64,000 nt of DNA, taken from the NCBI GenBank assembly GCA_963580285.1, contig OY757010.1, forward strand, positions 219,313,234 to 219,377,233, given 5' to 3'. This DNA is from Lucinisca nassula (Eukaryota > Mollusca > Bivalvia > Lucinida > Lucinidae). The notes beneath the pieces were generated by a model that was given only the letters and a program-made list of their open reading frames with translations, was not told where the DNA came from and did not search any database. Numbering within the stretch: position 1 is the first letter of the stretch; the number at the start of each line of letters is the position of its first letter. This document shows positions 10,716-21,912 of the stretch, one piece after another. A program made the position numbers and the translations under genes.

Positions 10716-10904
10716 ACTTTTGTTCATCATGTAGATTTAGCCTTACCGTGCAGAAGCAGTGTGATCTGGGTCCACACTGTTTGCAACAAAATACATTTAA
10801 GGTAACCCGGCAGATGGCAAAGTAGACGAAAATTGCTGTGATTGGCATTTTATGAGATAATTTTGAATTTGAGCACATCCCTTGTTAGCAATGGGTTCAA
10901 ACAG

Positions 10905-11065
10905 AAACTGGTATTTATTTTTAAACAATGTGATATCCAAATAAATATGTATAGCTTATATAGAAAAATTACCACTTTTGGTCCTTTTTCTATATAATCT
11001 ACACATTTTTTGGATGCTCTTTATCTTGTTATAATGACCAGTTGTACAGACAAAAGTAAATTTGG
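10905..11065. mobile_element. MITE H, partial
   Basis: GTGATATCCAAATAAATATG, ATATAGAAAAATTACCAC and CTATATAATCTACACATTTT are H centre sequences. Confidence 0.5.
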
Positions 11066-11073
11066 TTTTTGTT

Positions 11074-11343
11074 TGTTTTGGAGTTTAACGGCCCAGTCAA
11101 CACTATCTAGGTCAGTTTACCTAGGCAGACTTATACGTTAAGCCGTTAACTAGTACAGTGCACATTCTTTCGCCAGAGACTGACATCTGCCCTTCTTGAA
11201 TAAGCGGAAGGGAGAGAATGACCGTAGAAAGTTTTCATGATCAATCTCAACAAAAGATTGTTGCCGACCCCAACAGGTATTGAACCCGCGACCTGATCAC
11301 CAGTCAGACGCGCATCCGCCTGAGCTACCTGAGGCCGGCTCAG
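11074..11343 (-). mobile_element. SINE S1 (tRNA-derived), near full length
   Basis: Antisense: GGAGTTTAACGGCCCAGTCA tail at left and GGTATTGAACCCGCGACCTG (B-box region) with GAGCTACCTGAGGCCG at right. Pol III boxes are recognisable when read on the minus strand. Confidence 0.8.
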
Positions 11344-11765
11344 ACCAAAGTAAACTTATATAGCACATTTTCATTCTAGTATTTCAATTATATATAAAAA
11401 TGTGTCCTTTGTCAGACAAATGCCGCCATCATCCAATTTGCTTCCTTTGGGTGCCCATTCCTCAGACAGCTTGGCTGAACATGAGACCAAATTACTCAAC
11501 AAACTGTCTACAATGGAAAACATGAGCTGATAAAATAGTTCCTTTGAACTAATTCTCTCAATAAATCACATCAATTAGAAGCTTGGAAAAGCACCTATTC
11601 TTCTTCCTTACCCTTAAAACTGCCAAGCAAAGACCAGCAAATGACATTTTTAATTAGTTTTATTTATTTATTCCTTTTGTTTTGGGGAGAGGGGAGGGGT
11701 GAGTGAACCTTGAAGATATGACAGCATGTTATGTGAATCAACTGCTGGAAGACGCTGAAGAAATA
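11344..11765. other. No recognised feature
   Basis: Unassigned sequence, no supported gene or repeat. Confidence 0.5.
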
Positions 11766-11978
11766 TTAACCCTTATCTTGCTGTTCACAACAACCCCTAT
11801 CTTTGGAAACAGTGTAGATCCAGATCAGATGGCTTCTGAAGAAGCCATCTGATCAGGATCTACACTGTTTGGCATTCAGTTTATGAATTTGTAGCAATAA
11901 ATTATATCAAGTAATTTGATTGGTTGATAGACAGAAATGGGTGTGGCTTAAATGAATATTCAGCAAGATAAGGGTTAA
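11766..11978. mobile_element. MITE A, intact
   Basis: Flanked by TTAA on both sides; TIR CCCTTATCTTGCTG at left and CAGCAAGATAAGGG at right. Central palindrome AACAGTGTAGATCCAGATCA around TCTGAAGAAG. About 205 bp between TTAAs, no coding capacity. Terminal CCCTT and TTAA suggest mobilisation by a piggyBac-type transposase. Confidence 0.9.
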
Positions 11979-12314
11979 TCAAGACTTATTTCCCCTGAAA
12001 CAGAATAAAATAAAAATTTAGCATGCTATCTGCTGATTTTGCCTAGCACTTTAAATGTTACTGAAATAAAACATTAACCATCATTAGTTCTCCCTGCCCT
12101 ATCCCATAATAATGTCTAGAAATGCATATTTCCTGTAGATAGTTGCATTGTTTATGTGTTTCTCTAATACTTCATCCATTTGCAGAAAAAGCAAATTTTG
12201 ATAATGACTCCAGGTGTTGTGGTAAAGAAACCTGGTATTATCATGTTTTTTGTAGGAATAACAAAAGACAATTTTGGGATAACATTCTTATTTCTGCTAT
12301 TAAATTATTCCCGG
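11979..12314. other. No recognised feature
   Basis: AT-rich, unassigned. Confidence 0.5.
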
Positions 12315-12316
12315 TA

Positions 12317-12532
12317 CACCACAACCTCTTTATAACACTATTAATCGGGTCCAATACAGAAACCGTGTTAAACAACAGTGTTATATCCAAACAAAAATGT
12401 TTAGATTATATAGAAAAATGACCATTTATGGTCATTTTTCTAAATAATCTATACATTTTTGGGATCCATCTTGAAACCGTGTTATATCCAAAACCGTGTT
12501 ATAATGAACCATGTTATAACTAGGTTGTGGTG
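12317..12532. mobile_element. MITE H, best copy
   Basis: TIR CACCACAACCTC and GGTTGTGGTG abutting TA on both sides; inner repeats ACCGTGTTA / TAACACGG and a palindrome ATAGAAAAATGACCA-TTTA-TGGTCATTTTTCTA. Consistent with a mariner/pogo-type TA element. Confidence 0.8.
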
Positions 12533-12616
12533 TACTTCTTAGAATGCTTCAATGAGGCAGTAATAATGAGTGTCCATAACATACCTTTTTGTGGAGCATT
12601 CTGGTGCAGTGATTTT

Positions 12617-12882
12617 GTTTGTTGGTTTATATTGAGGGTTTAATGGCCCGGTCAACACTATTTAGGTAATTTTTGAGCTGGTCAGTCCACCTATCCCAGT
12701 ACAGTGCACAATCTTTCACCAGAAACTGACAACTGCCCTTCTTGAATCAGCAGAAGGGAGAGAATGACCATAGAAAAGATTTCATTATCAATCTCCACGA
12801 AAGAATGTTGCCAACCCCGGCAGGTATCGAACCCACATCCTCCTGATCACTAGTCAGACGTGCATCTGAGCTACCGAGGCTG
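12617..12882 (-). mobile_element. SINE S1
   Basis: GAGGGTTTAATGGCCCGGTC at left (tail) and GGCAGGTATCGAACCCACAT, GAGCTACCGAGGCTGG at right (head), antisense. Confidence 0.8.
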
Positions 12883-12889
12883 GATCTGG

Positions 12890-12996
12890 TGCAGTTGTAA
12901 AGCACTGAACTCGAAATGAGAGGAAGCCGGTTCAACCCCCATGAGCACAAAGTAATGCCTCATTTAGCACGCAGTAGTCACACAATATCGGAGGAC
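12890..12996 (+). mobile_element. tRNA-like SINE fragment
   Basis: GGTGCAGTTGTAAAGCACTG followed by GCCGGTTCAACCCCCATGAG looks like a tRNA A and B box pair with a short tail. Confidence 0.45.
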
Positions 12997-13106
12997 AGAA
13001 AGGAATGGGATGGGATGGGATGGGATAGGTTGCTATGTGAGATGAGATGTGAGATGAGATGAGCTGTGGGATGAGATATCAGAGATGAGATTATATGAGA
13101 TGAGAA
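12996..13106. repeat. GATGG / GAGAT microsatellite
   Basis: GGGAT repeats pass into degenerate GATGA/GAGAT repeats. Confidence 0.8.
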
Positions 13107-13367
13107 TTTCAAGTTACAAGAAGCTTATTTTCAGACCAACTGCTTTCATATTCATCAAACATTACAGAGTCAAAAGGTGATGCTGCATTGTATAAAAATA
13201 AATATCTACAAAACTTTTGCCATTTGTATATACAGGCTTTGGTGAAAATTTAGTTTAACCATTTTAGACGAGGAAACCCATAAATGAGTGCCAGCCCACA
13301 TCAGAGGCCACAACATGTTGCAGCGTCATCACGGCCTTTCTCAATAAATTACTCTAAATGGGCTCCC
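13107..13367. other. No recognised feature
   Basis: Unassigned sequence. Confidence 0.45.
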
Positions 13368-13567
13368 ACTATACCATAAAAATTCTAAAAATTCGGACAC
13401 CTTTAGGATGTGCTGTAACTCTTCTTAAATTTTAACACATTTCTTTCATGATCAAGCAAGTAGTCCAAATGGCAAACAATGTAGACCCTGATCAGACTGC
13501 CCCTTCAGGGGGCAGTCTGATCTGGGTCTGCACTGTTTGCTTAGGCCCATCTGTCCCTATACTTAGG
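13368..13567. mobile_element. MITE C
   Basis: ATTCTAAAAATTCGGACACC at left, TGTCCCTATACTTAGGATCA at right, palindrome GGCAAACAATGTAGACCCTG ... GCACTGTTTGC between. Confidence 0.75.
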
Positions 13568-14035
13568 ATCATTAGGTTATACTGATCAGTTGAAAATGGG
13601 TAAAAGGTGGATGCAATGATTTTCTTGAAGAAAAAAAAAGTGTTTTCAAGTTGCTTATGATTGACTGCAAATAATTTCCTGGTTCAAAGAGTATTAATCA
13701 CTACATTAAGGTTTTATTCTGCCAGACAATTAAACCACCTGTTTTCACCCCAGTCTAAGGAGAACCATATGTGAACCAAATTTTAAAGTTCTCCTACTTT
13801 CCCAGAATTTGTGAAAACATGTTGACTGAAAATAATTGATCAAAATGAGGTACACAATATTACAGAACATCAGTTTTAGCTCAATATTTAAAACACATTT
13901 TATGAAATCAACAGAGAAATTCCTGGAATCAAACAGCTGGTCCTTAGAAAGTGGTTGCATTGCTAAGTAAGACTGGCAAAATACAGGAATTAACCACTGG
14001 CAACCGATTTCAAAAGAAAAAACACAAGGAAAAAC
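13568..14035. other. No recognised feature
   Basis: Searched for a downstream DDR exon on the minus strand; none found. Confidence 0.45.
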
Positions 14036-14044
14036 AAGATGTAA

Positions 14045-14365
14045 CGTGTCCCCGCCCCGCCCCGGCCCATAGGGGCTTGTAGAAATATATGGGCGGCATG
14101 ATGCTTCCACGCAGAGCTGAATCCGGCCCGCACACTAGTACTGGTAAACCGCTTAGAGGATCTAAGCCTGTCCAAGAACCACGGTGCGAGGCGGACCGTC
14201 CATGCTAATAAACCCAATTGGTTTCATTGGGCGACAGGGCTTGAGATGTCATTTCATCTCAGTGTCGGGTAAAAGTCCCAGAAAATTGGAAGCAACGTCT
14301 CCAAAAAGACCTTTACAGTGTTGACGGGGACGTTAAACCTCAAATCAAACAAACAAAACAAACAT
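14045..14365 (+). mobile_element. SINE S2, full length
   Basis: Starts at GC-rich CCCATAGGGGCTTG, passes GGATCTAAGCCTG, CATTGGGCGACAGGGCTTGA and ends CAGTGTTGACGGGGACGTTA then (CAAA)n. ACGTGTCCCCG before and ACATGTCCCCG after are a probable target duplication with one mismatch. It lies about 140 bases beyond the donor of the 14506-14595 exon. Confidence 0.85.
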
Positions 14366-14505
14366 GTCCCCGGGCAAGGTCAATTTTTCCGTTGAAGTTG
14401 GTCACAATGGGTTAGGAACGCACTACATGAGTGTCTTGTCGTGAACCTATGGATTAGATTGTAATCCATCAGATTTTCCGATACATGCTGTTCTAATTTG
14501 TTTAC

Positions 14506-14595
14506 CTCTTCACCCCTTTTGTTTCTGAACCTCATCCACTCTCCCCCATCCTCTCTCTGGTACTCTAACAGGAATTCTTCAGTGTACTCTTGACC
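14506..14595 (-). CDS. DDR-like: DDR-like gene, internal coding exon (second half of discoidin domain)
   Basis: Read on the minus strand, the exon is preceded by a good acceptor (TTTTCTGTTTGCAG) and followed by a GTAAAC donor. Its 90 bases are exactly 30 codons, GQEYTEEFLLEYQR...RGEE, phase 0 at both ends. It joins in frame to the exon at 24872-25013, restoring the DDR-type stretch GRFGNGQ|GQEYTEEF, where DDR2 has a collagen-contacting Glu (numbering from memory). The next exon, which should finish the domain with its last Cys, was not found in the 14.5 kb to the left and is probably outside the window. Membrane location and collagen binding are inferred from the family. MITE F ends 17 bases upstream of the acceptor. 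Confidence 0.85.
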
Positions 14596-14612
14596 CTGCA
14601 AACAGAAAATTT

Positions 14613-14851
14613 GGGCCCCGTAAAGCGATTTTGGTAATTATCACCTATGCGAGCAGCGAAGGTTCAGGCGAGCCTGCGCATCCGTGCAGTCTCGCCAGAA
14701 CCTTCACTGCTCGCTTATACAAGCAGTGAATCAAGAGGAACCTTCAGACAGAAAGCCATATCCCTGGCCCCTCTGAATGGCTGGGCATACGCAGTTAAAA
14801 TTTGTCATGACGGAATGCTGGAAGACATAAATTCGCTTGGCGGGGCTCATA
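14613..14851 (+). mobile_element. MITE F next to a splice acceptor
   Basis: GGGCCCCGTAAAGCGA and CGCTTGGCGGGGCTCAT ends, with interior hairpin GCCTGCGCATCCGTGCAG. Reverse-oriented relative to the copy at 2104-2345. Its left end lies 17 bases upstream (gene sense) of the exon 14506-14595. Confidence 0.8.
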
Positions 14852-15012
14852 TGAAGAATTATTTCAACAGCTTAGCCCTAATGATGCCTAGAAAAACTGC
14901 TTCTGCTGCATATTCTTGCAAACATTTTGAAATCATCCTGGTGTATCTATGTCATTTGACATGTCACCAGTAACAACTCTTGTTCTCATTCTGATCAGAC
15001 AGGTTCTAGGAA

Positions 15013-15225
15013 TTAACCCTTGTCCTGCTGAGCCCGGATATGCCTTATTTTCCAAACAATGAAGATCCAGATCAGATGGCTTTTTCAGAAGCCATCTGAT
15101 CAGGATCTACATTGTTTGCCATTCAGATTGTGAATTTGTTGCAATAATTTGCATCAATTAATATGATTGGTTGATAATAGGTAGTGGGTTTGGCATATAC
15201 GAATATTCAGCAGGACAAGGGTTAA
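15013..15225. mobile_element. MITE A (subtype CCCTTGTCCTGCTG)
   Basis: TTAA both sides, ends CCCTTGTCCTGCTGAGCCCG and CAGCAGGACAAGGG, palindrome around AGCCATCTGATC. Confidence 0.88.
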
Positions 15226-15721
15226 GAATTAATATAGCAATTAATTTTAAAGAAAACAGCAGACAACAAGGCAGATCTTAACTGTTGTGATTAGCATCTT
15301 AAGGGTTATTATTATCAAAGCACTGACAACACTAATGGGTCAATGGCTGGAAAAATGATCCTGACTTGTCACTAGACTCGGACTGTTGGATTTAACCCGC
15401 AAATTCCTGAACAGTGTACTTGTGGGTCCTTCTCTCATAATTTTGAACCAATGGTAGTCTTCCTATTCTGTAGCTATGATTTAAGCATGGGGCATGGGGA
15501 GTGGGGATGACGGCATCAGGCATGAGACTGATGGACTGTTGAAAAAAATCTGAAACCCCGAGTGAAAAAATCTGATATCCAAACCCTATCACCCCTTCCA
15601 AAAAGTCATTTTTACAACATTCAGACAAAAACAAATAACTTTGAAAAACACATTTTAAAACCCAAAACTCTGAAATCTGCCACCTGCAGCATGTTGCATA
15701 TGCAAACCTTCAAGGCTAATC
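15226..15721. other. No recognised feature
   Basis: Short overlapping open frames occur on both strands but show no homology; nothing supported. Confidence 0.45.
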
Positions 15722-15935
15722 TTAACCCTTATCTTGCTGAATATTCATTTAAGCCACACCCATTTCTGCCTATCAACCAATCATATTACTTGATGTAATT
15801 TATTGCTATAAATTCATAAACTGAATGCCAAACAGTGTAGATCCTGGTCAGATGGCTTCTTCAGAAGCCATCTGATCTGGATCTACACTGTTTGCAAAGA
15901 TAGGGGTTGTCGTGAACAGCAAGATTCAGTTTAAA
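15722..15935. mobile_element. MITE A, right end eroded
   Basis: TTAACCCTTATCTTGCTG left end intact. The right end reads AGCAAGATTCAGTTTAA instead of the consensus. Confidence 0.82.
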
Positions 15936-16244
15936 TAGGAGGGTAAAGAATTCGAAGTGGCCCCCACATGAACATCAAAATGGAGCAGCAATGACAGGCT
16001 GCTGCACTATTTTAGGAAAGCCCTCCTAATTATAACAGTCCAGCTGCAAACCTTCATCTCTTCTTTATTTACACTTCCTCCAAAATGATTATCACAGGTA
16101 AAATACCTGGAAATTCCATTCTAATAGATATAGTAGGAGAATAAAATGCACTGATAAAGCCACCATCCACAGGTTAATAACATAAACAAAATGCTAAAAT
16201 ACTAGACTGTTAAAACATTTGAGATGTGGTATATTCAACTGGTC

Positions 16245-16325
16245 TTCAGCGTTATGTGAACAGTAAAGGCTCTGACAAGACTGCACATATGTGCAGTCTT
16301 GTCAGAGCCTTTGCTGTTCACAAAC
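16245..16325. mobile_element. Palindrome family M
   Basis: GTGAACAGTAAAGGCTCTGA reads into TGTGCAGTCTTGTCAGAGCC and TTTGCTGTTCAC: a stem of about 30 bp with apex GCACATATGTGC. Related to 46526-46590. Confidence 0.75.
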
Positions 16326-16677
16326 ATAATAATCAAAAGGAGAACAGAAAGTAGGCACCAATCATGGGAGCATATGCATATTTGACAAGTTACAGATTAG
16401 GGATCTTTTTGGGAGACACAGACTAGTTATATCTTACAAACAAATCTTTTATCCTACAGTAAATCAACTTTTATAAGTCATAAACTACAAAGGCCAAACA
16501 TTTTAAAGCTGGAATGAAGAAATGTTCCAACCCCACAAACATTTCATGTTTCTGGTAGCAAATAAATGCCATGAGCTATCTTCCATGAGAACATAAAACA
16601 TCTAGATTCCCAATTAATATTGTCTTTTACAGTTACAAAACAAAGAACTATGAAAAAGGTTTGTAGGTAAATGATTT

Positions 16678-16955
16678 GTTTGTTTGATTTGAGGTTTAAC
16701 AACCCCATCAAAACTGTTTGGGTCATTTTGGAGACATTGCTTCAAATTTTGTGGGACTTTTACCTGATATTGAGATAACATCTCAATCCCTGCTGCCCAA
16801 TGGAACCAAAAGGGTTTAAATGCATGGACGGTCCAACTTAGGCTGGCTTAGACCCTCTAAGCAGTTTACCAGTACACGTGTAGTCAGTTTCAGCTCTGCG
16901 TAAAGGCATTATGCTGCCCAATCTATTTCTCCAAGCTCCGATGGGCGGAAGCAGT
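16678..16955 (-). mobile_element. SINE S2
   Basis: GTTTGATTTGAGGTTTAACA tail at left, GCTCCGATGGGCGG at right. Confidence 0.82.
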
Positions 16956-17094
16956 TGTAGGTAAATGAATGATGCAGATTACAGTCAATTTTGGGTCAAT
17001 CTAGCCAAAGCACAGTACCTTTATGTAGGTGATGTCATGTGAATATCACTGTAAGGTCAAGGTCTGGACTGGTATCATGACTGTGTTGGGTTCA

Positions 17095-17155
17095 GCAAAC
17101 AGTGTAGACTTAAGTACGCAGTGTCTGATCGGGGTCTACACTGTTTACATACATT
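17095..17155. repeat. Hairpin with shared MITE core
   Basis: AGCAAACAGTGTAGACTTAA and GGGTCTACACTGTTTACA are inverted; no clear termini. Confidence 0.5.
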
Positions 17156-17248
17156 GTCAATGCTTTGATATTTCTTTTTCACGGAACACAAAAGTGGCTG
17201 GTTCCCTTGCCAGGCAACATGATTCAGATCATGTTGAGCCATTCAGTT

Positions 17249-17536
17249 TGTTTGTTTGATTTGAGGTTTAACGTCCCCGTCAACACTGTAAAGGTCATTT
17301 TGGAGACGTTGCTTCCAATTTTGTGGGACTTTTACCCGACATTGAGATGAAATGACATCTCAAGCCCTGTCGCCCAATGAAACCAATAGGGTTTATTAGC
17401 ATGGACAGTCCGCCTCGCACCGCGGTTCCTGGACAGGCTTAGATCCTCTAAGCAGTGTGTGGGCCGGATTCAGCTCTGCGTGGAAGCATCATGCAGCCCA
17501 TATATTTCTTCAAGCCCCTATGGGCGGGGGCTTAAA
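17249..17536 (-). mobile_element. SINE S2 with perfect 13-bp target duplication
   Basis: GAGCCATTCAGTT at 17236-17248 and 17537-17549 bounds a complete S2 antisense copy (tail GTTTGTTTGATTTGAGG at left, GGGCGGGGGCTT at right). This fixes the element's length at about 288 bp. Confidence 0.92.
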
Positions 17537-17884
17537 GAGCCATTCAGTTAAGCTAACCCCACTGCTAAGTCTTCTTTAGAAAATACTCAAGTATTACATT
17601 GTGTGAGATGGACAGTTTTCTATGCTGAGGCTCAGTTCATTAAAGTTCATATAAAAATAATGATGTTACTGATTTTTGCCTCCCCTCCCCCTATAGCAGG
17701 GGTGGGGGCAGCTGAGATAGAACCAAGACAATTATCATTGACCCAGAAAGAAAATTTCTTATATGGATGCGTCTTTTTGAAGCCCACCCCCACCCCCACC
17801 TACCCTCAACTCCCCCACCGTCAACTATGATCCTACCCAGCTTAACCCTAATGAAACCAAGGAAAATTTTGCAGCAGATAGACT

Positions 17885-18000
17885 TCCAATTTTCTTTTTT
17901 TCTCAGCAAAAGAAGGCTTGACATTTTAAATGAAACAAGCATTGTATGCAAATCATGAAAATAAGACTTGACATTTCATGTGAATCATCTGTTTGCCCTC
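17885..18000. repeat. Dispersed motif N, two copies
   Basis: GGCTTGACATTTTAAATGAA and GACTTGACATTTCATGTGAA follow each other within 75 bp. A CCACCCC-rich run follows at 18012-18040. Confidence 0.45.
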
Positions 18001-18399
18001 TGAAAAAATATGCCACCCCCACCCCACCCCCACCCCACAAAAAAGAAACCTTTCTGAAAATGCCATCCCCTGTAGTCATACTTTTTTGTTTACCAAACAA
18101 CACCACTTGATTTATCTCTTCAGTTGCACTTGTTCCTTCTATAAACAGTTTGTAACAATCAAAGAAAAAAAAAATGTTTATATGATCATTTGTTTATAAA
18201 TATACAAAATCAGATTTGCTAAGGGCACCACAGATTTCTTTTATGGCTGCCAAGACCTAGACAGAAACATAAAGATCTGAGAATATGTTTAGTTTGCTTA
18301 ATCTTTACAGTACCAAGTCAGAAGACAACTTTTTCAAACATGTTCTTCTTTGAGAGAAAAAAAGAAGCTGAGAATGTACTCAAGTTCTGTTAACCAATA

Positions 18400-19249
18400 A
18401 ATCAACAAGGGGATAACAAGTTTGATGATGATTGGACCAAAACTATGGCTTCTAGAGTATTCACATGGCTTTTCTATGATTTTACCTAATGACCTACTTT
18501 TTGACCCGGCATGACCTATATTTAAACTTGACCAAGATATTGTCAAGATGAACATTCTGAGAAAGATTGATGATGATTGGGCCAAAGCAGTGTTCACAAG
18601 GTTTTTTTCTATGATTGACCTACTGACCTACTTTTTGAACTGATATGACCCATATTGGAACTTGACCGAGATATTGTCAACATGATCATTCTGAGCAGGT
18701 TTGTTGATGATTGGGCCGAAACTGTGGCCTCTAGAGTGTTCACAAGGTTTTTTTCTATGATTTGACCTACCAACCTACTTTTTGACCCGACATGACCCAT
18801 ATTCAAACTCGACCGAGACATTGTCAACATGATCATTCAGAGCAAGTTTGATGATGATTGGACTCGGAAAGGACTAAAATAGGCTTTGCCTACGTCCAAT
18901 CCAATGGTACACATATATATGTACTCCTCTGTGTGTATGAATGTAACCATGAAATTTCTAATAAATAAATAAATAAATGATGATGATTGGACCAAAACTG
19001 TGGCCTCTAGTATTTTCACAAGGTTTTTCTATGATTTAACCCAATGACCTACTTTTTAACCAGACATGACCCATATTCAAACTTGACCAAGATATTGTCA
19101 TGATGATCATTCTGACCAAGTTTGATGACGATTGGTCCAAAACTGTGGCCTCAAGAGTGTTAAGAAGAAAAGTTTAAGCACAGATGCCAGATGACGGTTA
19201 TCTCACGGTCACTAAAGCTCACATGATGACCTTTGGTCAGATGAGCTAA
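18400..19249 (+). mobile_element. Tandem-core element E4
   Basis: Units of about 145 bp marked by GATGATGATTGG (18424, 18569, about 18703, 18850, 19123). 3' end: hairpin TGACC-TTT-GGTCA (19227-19239), GATGAG and CTAA. The 5' cap was not found. Interrupted by an insertion at 18864-18977. Confidence 0.7.
18864..18977 (+). mobile_element. 114-bp retroposed fragment with (AATA)n tail
   Basis: Bounded by TGATGATGATTGGAC at 18849-18863 and 18978-18992. Starts TCGGAAAGGACTAAAATAGG and ends CTAATAAATAAATAAATAAA. Either a very short SINE or a 5'-truncated LINE end. Confidence 0.85.
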
Positions 19250-19594
19250 AAATCAAGACTAAGCATACAACATTTTCAACATTATTCTGCTTTGCAATTT
19301 TGCTTCACACATTAAGGGTTAAGAAACACTCTGGCTTGATGCCCGCTATTTTGCAACAAATACTTTCTCAATAAAGTACAGTTCATTCTTTCTTTCTGGT
19401 TAGCACTCACTGTTGAAATGATGCCATCCTGACTGATGAATATGATGGTAAAAGATGACACTTCTCTTTAGTACATTCTGGAACATAAAATATGAAAACA
19501 TCTTGTGCCCAAACAACCACTTTACCAGATGCCTATATGCAAAGTGCATAATAATGGAAGAGTCTATCACTGAAGGTTAACAAACCCACAGGAC

Positions 19595-19700
19595 CTCGGT
19601 TTAAAGGCTCATCTGACAGTCTGGAGAAGCCCCGGATTGAACCCAAGACCCCTGGTTTATGAGGCTAGTACCTTAACCACTAGGCCACAAAGGCTACTCA
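19595..19700 (-). mobile_element. SINE S4, tRNA-related head
   Basis: Antisense GGATTGAACCCAAGACCCC (B box) and CCTTAACCACTAGGCC (A box side); preceded by the GAGAAGCCCC clause of S4. Confidence 0.6.
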
Positions 19701-20057
19701 GAAATGTTGGATGTGCAATGTTGTAGGTTTTGATTGTGTTGTGATTAAACAACATGCCAACCCTTGTGGGTCATTTTGTGTCCTCTCCCTGACAAAGGGA
19801 GAAAAGAGATAGATGAGATACCGGAAGAAATGAGAGAGAGACACGGGAGAAAGAGGAAAATGAATGAAAGTGTAGAAAGAGAAGAAATAACAACATTCCC
19901 CCTATACCCTTACCTTCTGCACCCTCTACCCTTACCTGCTGCAAAGACCGCAGGCCTTGCCCAACTGTATTGAAGCCAATATCAGCCTGGCGTATAACAA
20001 CTTGCCTCACCCAACAACCCCAGTATATTTTGTATCAAGAGCACATCTTGGTTGTAT

Positions 20058-20100
20058 ATACTTGTTAGAATTGCCTCATTGAGACAATTCTAACAAGTAT
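20058..20100. repeat. Hairpin D
   Basis: ATACTTGTTAGAATTG and CAATTCTAACAAGTAT form a perfect 16-bp stem around a CCTCATTGAGA loop. Similar to 27865-27913. Confidence 0.75.
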
Positions 20101-20391
20101 CCACAATATATGTTTTAGTGCAGAAATAAAAATTATCATTGTCAGTTTTCCTTTCTTTTCCATAGCAACAGTTAGCTATTTTTTCTAGAATTCTGTTTTC
20201 ATGTTGTCACCTCATTAGACTGGGAGGATTACTTCATGATTTAGAAATTTCCAATCAGACTTTAATTGAAGGAAGAATTTAGAGCCCTAATTAGAGGCTG
20301 AGTCTGGCTGATATATTGTCTGGCTTGGCTTGATGACTGACTGTTGAAATAAATCTACCAGTGGGCTGTCTGATGATAGATAAGGCATGCC

Positions 20392-20620
20392 TTAACCCAT
20401 TTAGTACCAGAAACCCCAAAACGGGTACCCTGGCAAACAGTGCAGGCCCAGATCAGACGCCGCAGAATGCGGCGTCTGATCTGGGCCTCCACTGTTTGCT
20501 AAAGGTTCAGTCATTTTCCAAATAAATTTTCATGAAAACACAACCTGACACCCCTAAATTTTGGAATGGACTTCTGCTCTATATAAAGAGGAAGATTCCA
20601 TTTGGTACAAAAAGGGTTAA
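20392..20620. mobile_element. MITE B, intact
   Basis: TTAA both sides; CCCATTTAGTACCAGAAACC at left and GGTACAAAAAGGG at right. Palindrome GGCAAACAGTGCAGGCCCAG around GCCGCAGAATGCGGCG. Confidence 0.88.
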
Positions 20621-20734
20621 ATCTGCTACTGCAGGTTTGATTGCAAAAACATAATTTCCTGATGCACAAACATTCCTTTGGAGTGTAGGGTTGTTCCATC
20701 ACAACTGGAAGCAGATAACAATTTATTGTTTTCC

Positions 20735-20800
20735 TCCCTTACTTTTCAGGGAAAATAAGGCTTGACATTTTATGGGAATCATCTAAGTGTTTTACCCATA
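20735..20800. repeat. Dispersed motif N
   Basis: GGCTTGACATTTTATGGGAA matches other copies. Confidence 0.4.
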
Positions 20801-21182
20801 TATGGACATGGTGGCCATCTTGGAAATATGACCCAGATGTTACAAACCCAGCCCATGGATGCTCCACATGCTATTTGGTTTCAACTGGCCAAGGGGTTCA
20901 AAAGAGAACTTGTTTGTAAATGTTCACAAGAATGACACAGGCACTGACTTGTCAGCTATTCCATTCCTGAGAAGATCTTCATATGTTTTTTATATGCGGG
21001 TGTGGAGGCCATCTTGGTTATTTGACCATGACTTCACTGACCCACCAAACACAGGTTTCCAGCTTTCAGAAATATTGTTTGAAAATGTTCATGTGGTTCT
21101 ATCAAGTTACAGCAACACAGATTTCTGAAAAGAAGGAAAATTATTCTTTAATTGTCCTTCACTGTTATTTGTTTATTTTATT

Positions 21183-21425
21183 TTTGTTTTTCATTTTTGG
21201 AGTTTAATGGCCTGGTAAACACTATTTAGTCATGTGAAGCCACCCAGTTTATCTCTTGGCAGTCTAACATAATCTTTAACCAGAAACTAACAACATTACT
21301 GACTTCTTGGGTCACTAGAACAGAGAGAGTCACCTTAAAAATGTCTCCAAACAAAGATTGTTGTTGACCTGGCAGGAATTCCAATCAAATGTTGGATGTG
21401 CACTGACTGAGCTCAGGCTGGTAAA
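21183..21425 (-). mobile_element. SINE S1, diverged
   Basis: TTTTGGAGTTTAATGGCCTG and the distal GAGCTCAGGCTGG follow S1 order. Confidence 0.65.
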
Positions 21426-21519
21426 TTGCCCTTATCTTGAGATATATGCATTTTGTGCTGCCAATATTTATGACCATCTTTGGAAAATGATAACCTGCAC
21501 AAAAACATAGTGAAAACAT

Positions 21520-21625
21520 ACTGTAACGACCCTAAGTATTTGGACAGTAATAGGTCTAAGCAAACAGTGCAGACCCAAATCAGACTGCTCCTGAAGGATC
21601 TGTCTGATCAGCGTCTAAACTAGCT
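21520..21625 (-). mobile_element. MITE C fragment
   Basis: CCTAAGTATTTGGACAGTAA then AGCAAACAGTGCAGACCCAA and a shortened hairpin. Confidence 0.55.
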
Positions 21626-21701
21626 GCCATTCCGTATGGCGTGTGATCTGGGTCTGCAATGTTCACAGGACTTTCCCCGTAGAAAAGTGATCAAACTTGT
21701 T

Positions 21702-21905
21702 TTAACCTTTTTTGTACCAAACGGAACCTTCCTCCTTATATATAGCAGGAGTCCATTTCAAAATACAGGGGGTCACAGGTTGTTTTTTCTTCAAAGTTTA
21801 TTTGGAAAATGGCTTAACTTTTTGTAAACAGTTTAGGTTAGATCTTGGACTGCACTGTCTGCCAATTACCCATTTTGGGGTTTCTGGTACAAAATGCCCG
21901 GTTAA
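21702..21905. mobile_element. MITE B, diverged, reverse orientation
   Basis: TTAACCTTTTTTGTACCAAA at left, GGGGTTTCTGGTACAAAATG and TTAA at right; central palindrome largely lost. Confidence 0.7.
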
Positions 21906-21912
21906 TGGGTTA

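Noticed and set aside
13745..14217. Overlapping minus-strand frames of 75 and 121 codons
   Set aside because: Both run through SINE S2, and the same peptide appears wherever S2 occurs (for example 36801-37008 and 56271-56605).
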